A stretch of 42,640 nt of DNA from Lachnospiraceae bacterium UBA1760 (GTDB taxonomy: Bacteria > Bacillota > Clostridia > Lachnospirales > Lachnospiraceae), in NCBI GenBank assembly GCA_002314775.1, contig DCHE01000015.1:1-42640 (forward strand), given 5' to 3'. Positions 1-8,015 of the stretch are shown here, one piece after another (within the stretch, counting starts at the first letter, position 1; every line of letters starts with the position of its first letter). The notes below the pieces were generated by a model that was given only the letters and a program-made list of their open reading frames with translations, made no database searches and was not told where the DNA came from. Position numbers and translations under genes: made by a program.

Positions 1-166
1 TCTCATTTACTGACCACTCAAGATGCGCCCCCTCTCTTGGGTACTTCGCTATTGTTTCAATTATTTCTGAAGATGGTGTGCCTGGATAACCAGAAACTAA
101 GTTTACTCCTGCCGAAAGAGCACCTAGCGCAATCGCACCATTTCCCATTACATATTCTTTTCTCAT
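1..166 (-). CDS. iorA: Indolepyruvate:ferredoxin oxidoreductase alpha subunit, N-terminal part (cut by window edge)
   Basis: Only the first 55 codons are inside the window; the rest lies beyond the left edge. The translation from the ATG at 166 begins MRKEYVMGNGAIALGALSAG and continues with SGYPGTPSSEIIE and EWSVNE. This is the hallmark start of the thiamine-pyrophosphate-binding alpha subunit of indolepyruvate:ferredoxin oxidoreductase. That enzyme oxidatively decarboxylates aryl-pyruvates from aromatic amino acids to aryl-acetyl-CoA with ferredoxin in strict anaerobes. AGGAG sits at 172-176, just upstream of the ATG. The upstream GNAT gene runs the same way and ends 87 nt before it. The family is clear from the motif; completeness cannot be judged. 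Confidence 0.85.
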   Translation of the reverse strand, partial: MRKEYVMGNGAIALGALSAGVNLVSGYPGTPSSEIIETIAKYPREGAHLEWSVNE

Positions 167-217
167 AATGACTCCTAAAAATAAAATTTAATTCTAAATC
201 TCTCCTAACTATAACAC

Positions 218-236
218 AAAAAAGCCACTAGCAGCT
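218..236 (-). terminator. Probable intrinsic terminator after the GNAT gene
   Basis: On the minus strand a 6-bp stem AAGCUG/UGGCUU, including two G-U pairs and a CUAG loop, is followed at once by six T. It lies just after the GNAT stop and before iorA. The stem is short, so the call is tentative. Confidence 0.45.
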
Positions 237-253
237 TCAATTCATTGTGCTTA

Positions 254-754
254 TTATTCAGCTTTTATTACCATTTCAATATCCTTCCAGGTCTCATTAC
301 CAATATTGTATTCCTCTATAATACCATTTTCCTTAAACCCAACTCTCTTATAACAATTGTAGGCGCTTTCATTATTTTCAAATACTCCAAGACTTACTTC
401 ATTTGCACCGTATATATCAAATACAAATCTTAATCCAAGCATAAGCATTTGTTTGCCATAGCCCTTGCCTCTTATTGTCGGATCTACAATTACATATCCA
501 AAGCGTACCTTTTTGTCATCCTCACCAGGAGTTCTTACAGTAAAGAAACCAACGGGTCCACTCTCATCAAATGCTACAAGTGGAAAATACCTTGGATTAT
601 CCTCTCTTGCTGAAACCGCCTGAAGAAGTCTTTGCTCTGAAACTGGATAATCACCCATAATTCCTGCAGACCACTTATAAAATTCTTCCGGCGCACTAGT
701 CCAGGTTATTATCTTTTTCGCATCTGGTGCGCGAAAAGGTCTTAATCTAAGCAT
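254..754 (-). CDS. GNAT family N-acetyltransferase
   Basis: A 166-residue single-domain GNAT acetyltransferase (RimI/RimJ-like), which moves an acetyl group from acetyl-CoA to an amine. The acetyl-CoA pyrophosphate loop is visible as GYVIVDPTIRGKGYGKQ at about residues 86-102 (motif A, R/Q-x-x-G-x-G/A form). The C-terminal half has the usual NESAYNCYKRVGF motif B. The length is full for the family and there is no signal peptide, so it is cytosolic. AAGGAAGG precedes the start. It stands alone between nadA and iorA. The substrate cannot be told from sequence; GNATs of this type include ribosomal-protein and small-molecule acetylases. Confidence 0.85.
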   Translation of the reverse strand: MLRLRPFRAPDAKKIITWTSAPEEFYKWSAGIMGDYPVSEQRLLQAVSAREDNPRYFPLVAFDESGPVGFFTVRTPGEDDKKVRFGYVIVDPTIRGKGYGKQMLMLGLRFVFDIYGANEVSLGVFENNESAYNCYKRVGFKENGIIEEYNIGNETWKDIEMVIKAE

Positions 755-874
755 AAATTTTACCTTCCTTTTTCTATTCTATTAAACTATCAAGGATATA
801 CATAATCTTCCAAGAGTAATTATAATCGATTTATCCTTACACTTCAATTTTATTGTTAAAATATATATAAAATC

Positions 875-909
875 AAAAAAAGATTTGGAACTTATCCAAA
901 CCTTTTTTT
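875..909 (-). terminator. Intrinsic terminator of nadA
   Basis: An inverted repeat (AAAAAAAGATTTGGA ... TCCAAACCTTTTTTT) lies about 25 nt after the nadA stop. On the minus strand the stem GGTTTGGA/TCCAAATC contains one G-U pair and ends in a run of seven T. It is nearly symmetrical, so it could also stop opposing transcription. Confidence 0.75.
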
Positions 910-931
910 GAAGACTTATTCATCTCGATTA

Positions 932-1837
932 TTATTTTGCAATTTCTAACATCTGCTCTAAAGGTAATTTGGACAATTTCATTAACTCATCATTTAATAT
1001 TACCTCTTCAGACTGTTCTATCATAACTTTTTTTACTTTTTCCAATGTAACCTTTTTCATATTTGGGCAAATCTGACTGATTTTCACCTGATGAAATTCC
1101 TTGTCTGGATTTCTCTTTGTCAGCTCATGAAATACACCAATTTCAGTACATACAATGAATTCCTTCTTATCGCTATTAGTCGCATAATCAATTATCTCAC
1201 TTGTGCTTCCGATAAAATCAGACATTTCGCAAATCTCCTTGCGACATTCTGGATGCGTAAGAATCTCAGCATCAGGAAATAATTCTTTTGCTTTATTTAC
1301 ATCAGCTACTTTGATACCATGATGAACATGACAAAATCCGTCATTAAATATAAAATTCTTTTCTGGCAGCTGATCAGCAATATATCTGGCAAGATTCTGG
1401 TCTGGGATAAAGAAGATATCCTTGTTAGGAAGCCTTCTACATATCTTTAATGCATTAGAGGATGTAACACAGACATCTGATTTTGCTTTTATTTCTGCTG
1501 TTGAATTCACATAACATACTACTGCAACATCAGGATATTCTTTTCTTACTTCATCTATCTTGTCTAAATCTACCATATGGGCCATCTCGCAATCTGCACT
1601 GTTATCAACCATGTACACATGCTTATCCGGATTCAGAAGCTTAGCACTTTCACCCATAAATGATACACCACAGAAAATTATATTTTTTCTGTCAACTTCC
1701 TTTGCCTTCTTAGCTAGAAAATATGAGTCACCTACATAGTCCGCAACATCCTGAACAGCACCATCCACGTAATAATGTGCAAGAATTACACTGTCCGTCT
1801 TTTCTTTTAATTCCATGATTTCATCAACTAATGACAT
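932..1837 (-). CDS. nadA: Quinolinate synthase NadA
   Basis: This [4Fe-4S] enzyme condenses iminoaspartate with dihydroxyacetone phosphate to make quinolinate for NAD synthesis. At 301 residues it has the usual length of the compact NadA form. The three cluster cysteines are C56 (in CGVSFMGE), C169 (in DGFCHVHHG) and C257 (in QICPNMK). Other signatures are ILAHYYVDG (19-26), the HPEC motif at 195-198 and GSTSEII at 210-216. A GAGG ribosome site precedes the ATG, and a TATAAT-like box lies at 1864-1869 with no clear -35. A terminator follows. nadB and nadC, its usual partners, are not adjacent, so the remaining NAD genes must be elsewhere or the cell relies on another iminoaspartate source. 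Confidence 0.96.
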   Translation of the reverse strand: MSLVDEIMELKEKTDSVILAHYYVDGAVQDVADYVGDSYFLAKKAKEVDRKNIIFCGVSFMGESAKLLNPDKHVYMVDNSADCEMAHMVDLDKIDEVRKEYPDVAVVCYVNSTAEIKAKSDVCVTSSNALKICRRLPNKDIFFIPDQNLARYIADQLPEKNFIFNDGFCHVHHGIKVADVNKAKELFPDAEILTHPECRKEICEMSDFIGSTSEIIDYATNSDKKEFIVCTEIGVFHELTKRNPDKEFHQVKISQICPNMKKVTLEKVKKVMIEQSEEVILNDELMKLSKLPLEQMLEIAK

Positions 1838-1915
1838 TTTTCAACCTCATTTCTTTTATTTCTATTATATTTCATACGATAACCTGTCTTTACCCTACTG
1901 GAAATAGATTTTCTC

Positions 1916-3874
1916 CTAATCAAATGAATTATAGGATTCTTCTATCTTTTCCTTTGCTGCAAAAAAAGCATCTACCGCATCAGGATCAAACTGGGTTCCT
2001 CTTCCCTCTTCAATAATGCTGTAAGCCTTACTAAGTGGCATTGGTTCCTTATAGCTTCGCTTTGATACTAAAGCGTCAAATACATCGGCTACTGCCATAA
2101 TTCTTGCGCAAATAGGAATATCTTCCCCTGAAAGCCCCTCTGGATAACCACGACCATCATATCTCTCATGGTGCGAACCTGCCATATCAACTGCAACTAA
2201 CAAATAGTCAAATTCGCCAAAATCTTTTATTGTCTGCTGCAATATCCTCTTGCCTTCAGATGAGTGAGATTTCATAATCTCATACTCCTCATCAGTTAAT
2301 CTTCCAGGTTTATTCAAGATTGTATCAGACACCTTAATCTTACCCATATCATGAAGTGGTGCCGCAATCTTCATATCATCAATGTATTCTCGCGTCAAAA
2401 TATCCTTATATTTTTCAGTCCTGCTCATCTGATTTGCAATGATTTCCACATATTCTGCAGTTCTCTTGATATGAGAGCCAGTATTTTCATCTCGATTCTC
2501 AACAACGTTTGCCAAGGTACTAATCATACTAAACTGCATCTTGGTAATCTGATTATTCTTAATATTCAGCTCATCAATATAAGCATTCATATCAAGAATT
2601 GTCTTGCCAAATGCATGATAAAGATTCTCAATTTCATCACCTGAATGAATGTTCAAATCAGAAAACTGCTTTTCCAATTCATTACGATGCTCCTCATTGG
2701 AATACACATATTTTGATACAAGCGCAGTCATACTATTGATAGGTCTTGTAATCATAAGCTCAATAAGCCAGAAAAATGTAGGTAGCAACAAACAGAACAT
2801 TACATAAAATCTGGAAAAGCTGCCGCTTAAGCCCTCCGCTTCTCTTGTTGACATTACGCTTGTTCTTTTCACTAAATAAACAACGTACTGAGGATCAGCT
2901 ATTATATCATTCTTTTGTTCACCTATAGAAAAATATGTCAATTCATAATAGTAGCCCCCATAATTTACTCTGGAGCTTTGGTCAGCAATTTTACTGTACA
3001 ATACTACAGAATCTATCTGTTTTTTGAACAAAGTCTGATCAAGTTCATCGGCCACGTCTTTTTGATACGCCTCAATAACTTTATTATCCTTAACATCCTT
3101 ACAGATAACACCCTCATAGTACATTCCAATTTTGTTCAGCATATTCTTTGCTGTTTGATTAGTAAAGCCTTCATCAGTTAGGATATTCTCTATATCGTCA
3201 TACATACGAGAGACGATATTCTGGTTAATAAAACCATCCTGCTGTTTTTTTGAATCATTCTCATAATATGTATCACCTAAGAATACTATAAAAGAAATGA
3301 CTACAATGATAAACATTATTCTGGTACTTAGGGCACGTTTCTTTGCTTCACGATACTCCTCTTCTACAGGAAACAATTTTTGTATTAACTTCGGTTTTTT
3401 GACAGAGTAAAGAAATGCTAAAACTGTACTAATAATTAAAAGCAGAGCATTTATATTCAGTTCATGATAATATATCCAATAAACACCAATGTCCAGAATA
3501 ACTAATACAGAACTAACAGCTGTCGCACCAATAATGGATTTTGCAGACTTATACAACCCTTTCTTTTGAGCAAAATATACAATCGGAAATAAAGCCATAT
3601 ATAGAACGTCTCGTCCATATCCATTTCCGAACATATAATAGGTCATTCCACCAAACAGAACAACGGAAATCGGAGTCGGCATTGTCATAATTGCAAGAAA
3701 TGCCACAAGTGACAGCAGCATCATATAAAGGTTACTAACGAATGCGCCGAATTTAACACCAGTAAAACTACTTGTAATTATTCCTATAGCAGAAATTGCA
3801 ATTACATATAATATGAATAAAATTATATATTGTAAAAGCTTTTTTTCAATGCTTTTTAACCTTTCTTTTTTCAT
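1916..3874 (-). CDS. Membrane-anchored HD-GYP domain protein, probable c-di-GMP phosphodiesterase
   Basis: A 652-residue sensor-effector. About six hydrophobic helices occupy residues 10-165. A seventh helix near 190-205 opens an extracytoplasmic stretch, and another helix lies near 350-370. A HAMP-like/coiled region (about 375-445) leads into an HD-GYP domain over the last 200 residues. The metal-binding and signature motifs are intact: GSHIKR, the HD pair in PLHDMGKIKV, and HHERYDGRGYP. Intact motifs suggest hydrolysis of cyclic di-GMP to pGpG or GMP; this is family knowledge, not shown here. The start is set by GGAGG nine nt before the ATG. It appears monocistronic, 78 nt upstream of nadA. 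The input signal is unknown. Confidence 0.92.
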   Translation of the reverse strand: MKKERLKSIEKKLLQYIILFILYVIAISAIGIITSSFTGVKFGAFVSNLYMMLLSLVAFLAIMTMPTPISVVLFGGMTYYMFGNGYGRDVLYMALFPIVYFAQKKGLYKSAKSIIGATAVSSVLVILDIGVYWIYYHELNINALLLIISTVLAFLYSVKKPKLIQKLFPVEEEYREAKKRALSTRIMFIIVVISFIVFLGDTYYENDSKKQQDGFINQNIVSRMYDDIENILTDEGFTNQTAKNMLNKIGMYYEGVICKDVKDNKVIEAYQKDVADELDQTLFKKQIDSVVLYSKIADQSSRVNYGGYYYELTYFSIGEQKNDIIADPQYVVYLVKRTSVMSTREAEGLSGSFSRFYVMFCLLLPTFFWLIELMITRPINSMTALVSKYVYSNEEHRNELEKQFSDLNIHSGDEIENLYHAFGKTILDMNAYIDELNIKNNQITKMQFSMISTLANVVENRDENTGSHIKRTAEYVEIIANQMSRTEKYKDILTREYIDDMKIAAPLHDMGKIKVSDTILNKPGRLTDEEYEIMKSHSSEGKRILQQTIKDFGEFDYLLVAVDMAGSHHERYDGRGYPEGLSGEDIPICARIMAVADVFDALVSKRSYKEPMPLSKAYSIIEEGRGTQFDPDAVDAFFAAKEKIEESYNSFD

Positions 3875-4025
3875 ATCATTTATCCTCCAGTATTAATTCC
3901 CAAGTTCTCCCAACCATCGACTTATGATTATATTTAGTATTAAAACTAAGTTGTAGCATTATTAACTTCAGCACATAATAGCATAAACCGACCTGATATG
4001 AAAAGATAAAAACCAAAAAACTTTA

Positions 4026-4328
4026 CTAGATTTCATAATCAAGGCATGAACGTGTTGCTGTGTATGGTCTGACCTTTCCATCAGCTACTGCTACATGATT
4101 AGGATTAACTGCATAGGCTTTAAGTGCCTCAACACTCTCAAAGGTTGAGTCAAGCATCACATCTGCATTTGAGCTTGCAAGTCCATTTATATTAACCTTA
4201 ATCTCAATAATTCCTGGAACTAAATCCTTGAGGCCCTCTAAGCCCTCCTTAATTCCAGCCTTTATCTCATCGAGCTTATCACCCTTATACTCTTCCTTAA
4301 TTGTCCATAATATAACATGCTTTACCAT
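4026..4328 (-). CDS. Dabb (stress-responsive A/B barrel) domain protein
   Basis: A 100-residue protein with the dimeric alpha/beta-barrel (Dabb) pattern. It begins MVKHVILWTIKEE, has a central GIIEIKVNINGL strand, and ends with HVAVADGKVRPYT. The domain is typical of small stress or catabolic proteins whose catalytic role is often unknown. It starts only 14 nt after trpA, behind AAGGAGG, so it is almost certainly co-transcribed with trpBA under the tryptophan T-box. The link to tryptophan metabolism is inferred from position only. No clear hairpin terminator follows; the minus strand is T-rich just after the stop. Confidence 0.85.
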   Translation of the reverse strand: MVKHVILWTIKEEYKGDKLDEIKAGIKEGLEGLKDLVPGIIEIKVNINGLASSNADVMLDSTFESVEALKAYAVNPNHVAVADGKVRPYTATRSCLDYEI

Positions 4329-4342
4329 ATATAAAGTCCTCC

Positions 4343-5128
4343 TTAAGAATTATACGCCTTATTACAGCCTTCTACCATAGATTTTACATATTCACCGACT
4401 GGACCTGCAGACTCAGTTTTATGCTTCTCAAGAAGCTTAATAATAGCCGAGCCAACAATTGCTCCATCTGAAACCTTAGCCATCTTCTCAGCCTGTTCCG
4501 GTGTAGAAATACCAAAACCAATAGCACATGGTGTGTTTGTATTTGCTCTTATAACCTCAACAATTGAAGCAAGGTCTGTCTTAATCTCAGTTCTTGTGCC
4601 TGTAACACCAAGACTGGATACAACATAGATAAATCCCTTTGCTTCCTTTGCAATCATAGCAATTCTGTTCTCAGAGGTTGGTGCAACCATTGAAATAAGG
4701 TCCACATCATATTTATCACATATATCGAGAAACTCCTCCTTCTCCTCATATGGAAGATCTGGGAGAATAATTCCATCGATAGAAACCTCCTTACAGTTAC
4801 TCATAAACTTTTCTGCACCGTAAGAAAATACTACGTTAGCATATGTCATGAATACAAGAGGAATATCGATATCCTTTCTTAATTCCTTAACAAAATCAAA
4901 AATATCATCTGTTGTTATTCCATTTGCAAGAGCTCTGATATTTGCGCCCTGAATAACAGGCCCCTCTGCTGTAGGATCAGAGAATGGAATTCCAAGCTCT
5001 ATCATACTGGCACCATTCTTAACCATCTCACGAATAACCTTTCCTGTTGTTGAAAGATCAGGGTCACCACAGGTTATAAATGGTATAAATGCTTTCTTTC
5101 CTTCAAATGCCTTATAAATATTACTCAT
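4343..5128 (-). CDS. trpA: Tryptophan synthase alpha chain
   Basis: TrpA cleaves indole-3-glycerol phosphate to indole and glyceraldehyde 3-phosphate and feeds indole through a tunnel to TrpB. The protein is 261 residues from the chosen ATG. The catalytic Glu lies in ELGIPFSDPTAEGP and the catalytic Asp in DGIILPDLPYEE. The phosphate-binding loop near the C-terminus reads GFGIST. An in-frame start 36 nt upstream exists, but GGGGAGG six nt before the ATG at 5128 decides for the shorter form. The gene overlaps the trpB stop by 8 nt, consistent with translational coupling of the two subunits. Confidence 0.97.
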   Translation of the reverse strand: MSNIYKAFEGKKAFIPFITCGDPDLSTTGKVIREMVKNGASMIELGIPFSDPTAEGPVIQGANIRALANGITTDDIFDFVKELRKDIDIPLVFMTYANVVFSYGAEKFMSNCKEVSIDGIILPDLPYEEKEEFLDICDKYDVDLISMVAPTSENRIAMIAKEAKGFIYVVSSLGVTGTRTEIKTDLASIVEVIRANTNTPCAIGFGISTPEQAEKMAKVSDGAIVGSAIIKLLEKHKTESAGPVGEYVKSMVEGCNKAYNS

Positions 5129-6311
5129 GGATATCCTCCCCTCTGTATCTTGCGATAGCTGCACAGTCCTTATCTCCTCTACCAGAGATTGTTATTACGA
5201 TAATATCATCCTTGCTCATTGAAGGCGCAATCTTAATTGCGTGAGCAACTGCATGGCTTGACTCAATTGCTGGAATAATTCCTTCCATCTTTGAAAGGTA
5301 TTCAAATGCATTGACAGCCTCATCATCTGTTACTGGAACATACTCCGCTCTTCCGATATCGTGAAGATATGCATGCTCTGGTCCAACTCCTGGATAATCA
5401 AGTCCAGCAGAAATTGAATAAACTGGAGCAATCTGGCCATATTTATCCTGACAGAAGTATGACTTCATGCCATGGAAGATTCCAATGCTTCCTGTGTTAA
5501 CTGTAGCAGCAGTCTCATAGGTATCAATTCCTCTTCCAGCTGCCTCGCAGCCAATAAGTCTTACGTCCTTATCCTCTATAAAATTGTAGAAGGTTCCAAT
5601 AGCATTTGAACCACCTCCAACGCAGGCAATAACAGCGCTTGGAAGTCTTCCCTCCTTAGCAAGAATCTGCTCCTTAATCTCCTTTGAGATAACAGCCTGG
5701 AAGTCTCTGACAATTGTAGGGAATGGATGTGGTCCCATAACTGAACCTAAGCAGTAATGAGTGTCATCAATCCTGTTAGTCCACTCTCTCATAGCCTCTG
5801 ATACAGCATCCTTCAGTGTCTTTGTTCCACTTGTTACAGGAATAACTGTAGCTCCGAGAAGTCTCATTCTATAAACATTTAATGCCTGTCTTATGGTATC
5901 CTCTTCGCCCATATAAACAACGCATTCCATACCAAAAAGTGCAGCTGCTGTTGCTGTTGCAACTCCATGCTGACCAGCACCTGTCTCTGCAATAAGTCTT
6001 GTCTTTCCCATCTTTTTAGCAAGAAGTGCCTGACCTAATACATTGTTAATCTTATGTGCTCCAGTGTGGTTAAGATCCTCTCTCTTTAAGTAAATCTTCG
6101 CACCACCTAAATCCTTTGTCATCTTCTCTGCGTAGTAGAGTCTTGAAGGTCTGTTAGCATATTCGTTGAACAGCTCCTCTAACTCTCTGTTAAATTCTGG
6201 ATCATTCTTGTAATGATTGTAAGCTTCTTCAAGCTCAATTACCGCATTCATAAGTGTCTCTGGAATATACTGACCACCATGAATACCAAATCTTCCGTTT
6301 GCGTTTGTCAT
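5121..6311 (-). CDS. trpB: Tryptophan synthase beta chain
   Basis: TrpB is the PLP enzyme that joins indole to serine to make tryptophan. The PLP lysine is in HTGAHKINN, and the PLP phosphate loop GGGSNAIG and the ETGAGQHG motif are intact. From the ATG at 6311 the protein has 396 residues, the normal length. A longer reading frame begins at a TTG at 6338, but AAGGA at a proper distance before 6311 favours the shorter form. It is first in the trpB-trpA-Dabb unit, directly behind a T-box with a Trp (UGG) specifier. trpE, trpG, trpD, trpC and trpF are not adjacent, so the early pathway lies elsewhere or is absent and indole is salvaged. Confidence 0.97.
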   Translation of the reverse strand: MTNANGRFGIHGGQYIPETLMNAVIELEEAYNHYKNDPEFNRELEELFNEYANRPSRLYYAEKMTKDLGGAKIYLKREDLNHTGAHKINNVLGQALLAKKMGKTRLIAETGAGQHGVATATAAALFGMECVVYMGEEDTIRQALNVYRMRLLGATVIPVTSGTKTLKDAVSEAMREWTNRIDDTHYCLGSVMGPHPFPTIVRDFQAVISKEIKEQILAKEGRLPSAVIACVGGGSNAIGTFYNFIEDKDVRLIGCEAAGRGIDTYETAATVNTGSIGIFHGMKSYFCQDKYGQIAPVYSISAGLDYPGVGPEHAYLHDIGRAEYVPVTDDEAVNAFEYLSKMEGIIPAIESSHAVAHAIKIAPSMSKDDIIVITISGRGDKDCAAIARYRGEDIHE

Positions 6312-6377
6312 CTCTTCTTTCCTTTCTGTCATTTGCAAATTATAGTTACCGACTGAAAAAGAATTCCATCCGAATAT

Positions 6378-6414
6378 AAAAAATCCTTGATAGAAATCTA
6401 CTTTCTATCAAGGA
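6378..6414 (-). terminator. Regulated terminator of the trpBA T-box leader
   Basis: On the minus strand TCCTTGATAGAAA and TTTCTATCAAGGA form a 13-bp perfect stem with a five-nt loop, followed by six T. It lies just after the T-box sequence. Formation should be prevented when uncharged tRNA-Trp stabilises the antiterminator. Confidence 0.93.
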
Positions 6415-6668
6415 CGAATGTACTAAATCTCACCCGCGGTGCCACCTTGAATTCATAGGAAAATCCTATGCACTTTTTCAGAATACTTACATATTCCTGA
6501 CAACTAACGTATGTCGAACGTCACAGAATACTCTGCTACTTAGCATTTGACTGTGCCCTCAGCGGTCCATTTGATGATTTGTTTCTTGTCTGGATCTCAG
6601 CATCCCAGACTCTCTGTACAGGCATCGTCACCTTTATCTCCGCTTCAACGGTTTAAAGTATTAACATA
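6378..6668 (-). promoter_or_regulatory. Tryptophan T-box leader (tRNA-Trp sensing antiterminator)
   Basis: The 378 nt before trpB hold no gene but a complete T-box leader. The conserved T-box sequence AAGGTGGCACCGCGGG is at 6433-6448 (minus strand). Stem I features are present upstream, including an AGAGAGTC segment and a GATGCTGAGAT apical part. In the specifier region, AAATGGACC places UGG followed by a purine at 6567-6569, which reads Trp. The intrinsic terminator at 6378-6414 completes the switch. By established mechanism, uncharged tRNA-Trp pairs with the specifier and the T-box bulge and lets transcription enter trpBA. The specifier agrees with the regulated genes. Confidence 0.95.
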
Positions 6669-6674
6669 CTTGTG

Positions 6675-6703
6675 ATTATATTGCATAAATTATGCATTGT
6701 CAA
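6675..6703 (-). promoter_or_regulatory. Consensus promoter of the trpBA T-box leader, with an inverted repeat in the spacer
   Basis: On the minus strand a perfect TTGACA (6698-6703) and a perfect TATAAT (6675-6680) are separated by exactly 17 nt. The predicted start is near 6668, right before the T-box. The -35 box overlaps the last codons of the TetR-family gene. The spacer contains the perfect inverted repeat TGCATAA-T-TTATGCA (6682-6696), which could be an operator. Confidence 0.85.
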
Positions 6704-7367
6704 CTTCTTTATTATCCTCTATGGAATTATCCGGATTCTCATTTTTTTCATCAACCTCGTAAAGCCTTACGAATTCATCCACCTGCATATCCAGCAAATC
6801 CAGTGCCTCCTCGATATTGTCAGTCATGCTTGAATACCTGGTAAGAAGCATAAAAACTGGCGAATAAAAGCTTATTGCTGCTGCCTTAGGATTTCCCTCC
6901 CTGAATATTCCCATATCCATCAGATTTTTAATAATAACTGTCTCATATTCGATTGCGCTATCCATAAAGACTGATCTGAACATCTGATAAATAGTCTTAT
7001 TCTGATACTGCTCAATATGGCATAGTCTCCAAAACTTAGGGATGAAGGGATCTGTAAGGTATAAGGTTACCATCTTCTTGGCAAGCTCCTTAAGCTTTTC
7101 CTTTCCCACTGTCGAGTAGAAAATGTCAACCTCGGAAGCACTTTTAAAGGTCATCGGAAGATAAAGCTGTCTTGAAATCTCCTCAACATGCTCCTTTATC
7201 TCACAGACGATTGCATTTAGAATTTCCTGCTTACTCTTAAAATGATTATAGAGCGAAGCATCCTTTATTCCCACCGCATCCGCAATATTTTTTACGCTTG
7301 TTCCACTATATCCATATACGGAAAATAATGATAAAGCTTCTTCAATTATCTTATCCTTTGTTGACAT
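6690..7367 (-). CDS. TetR/AcrR family transcriptional regulator
   Basis: A 225-residue regulator. The TetR helix-turn-helix is clear at residues 15-45 (YSGTSVKNIADAVGIKDASL, then YNHFKSKQEIL). The C-terminal ligand domain is divergent and ends in an acidic, Asn/Asp/Glu-rich tail. GGAG seven nt before the ATG sets the start. It begins 24 nt after the response-regulator stop, so it may be the last gene of the sensor/kinase/regulator unit. Its final codons contain the -35 box of the trpBA promoter. Its targets are unknown; the inverted repeat in that promoter is a candidate site but is only a positional guess. Confidence 0.9.
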   Translation of the reverse strand: MSTKDKIIEEALSLFSVYGYSGTSVKNIADAVGIKDASLYNHFKSKQEILNAIVCEIKEHVEEISRQLYLPMTFKSASEVDIFYSTVGKEKLKELAKKMVTLYLTDPFIPKFWRLCHIEQYQNKTIYQMFRSVFMDSAIEYETVIIKNLMDMGIFREGNPKAAAISFYSPVFMLLTRYSSMTDNIEEALDLLDMQVDEFVRLYEVDEKNENPDNSIEDNKEVDNA

Positions 7368-7391
7368 ACTATCTCTCCAAACGAATTATTT

Positions 7392-8015
7392 CTAGTCAGG
7401 AACAACAATTCCGCTCCTTAATGCAGCGAGTGCAAGCTCCATTCTGGATCTGTATCCAGTCTTGTCTCTCATATGACTTATATGTGTTCTGACAGTTGCC
7501 GAGCTAATAAATAATATAGATGCAATCTCATCATCAGAACAGCCTGTTGCAAGAACTCTAAGAACCTCTAATTCTCTCTCTGTAAAATCAAGATTGGTTG
7601 CATTTCCAATCTTTATTACAGGAGTTACATCCGGATAAAGACTCTCACCATTTATTGTTCTGTCTATTACATCCATAAGTGGTTTTTCTTCAATTTCCTT
7701 GTACCAGAAGGATTCTATTCCAATTTCTCTTGCTCTTTTTAAAAATGCAGACTCTGGCATAGAGGTTACCGCAACTATCTTTATCTCGGGATAATTCTTT
7801 TTTATTCTCTCTGCTGCATCAAGACCATTTATTCCGTCTCTCATCACAATGTCCATGATAATCAGATCAATATGATGTTTAGCTACATAAACGTCAGCCT
7901 CGCTGGCAGAGTCAAGAGCTGCAACAAGCTCGTATTTTTCAGAAAGATTTATATAGGATTCAAAAAGTCCTCTTGCCATCTTCTGATCATCAACTATCAG
8001 TATTTTATATGCCAT
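7392..8015 (-). CDS. NarL/LuxR-type response regulator
   Basis: A 207-residue two-component regulator from the ATG at 8015. The receiver domain has acidic residues DD (9-10), the phospho-acceptor D55 (in LIIMDIVM) and a conserved T/K pattern. The C-terminal LuxR/GerE helix-turn-helix starts at LDFTERELEVLRVLATGCSD and includes SATVRTHISHM. Two in-frame starts lie upstream, but AAGGAG nine nt before 8015 decides. It overlaps the end of the histidine kinase gene by 11 nt, so it is almost surely the partner of that kinase. Confidence 0.93.
   Translation of the reverse strand: MAYKILIVDDQKMARGLFESYINLSEKYELVAALDSASEADVYVAKHHIDLIIMDIVMRDGINGLDAAERIKKNYPEIKIVAVTSMPESAFLKRAREIGIESFWYKEIEEKPLMDVIDRTINGESLYPDVTPVIKIGNATNLDFTERELEVLRVLATGCSDDEIASILFISSATVRTHISHMRDKTGYRSRMELALAALRSGIVVPD

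Noticed and set aside
245..433. Plus-strand reading frame opposite the GNAT gene, and dozens of similar short frames elsewhere
   Set aside because: They lie antisense or out of frame within well-supported genes, show no domain motifs and lack convincing ribosome sites.
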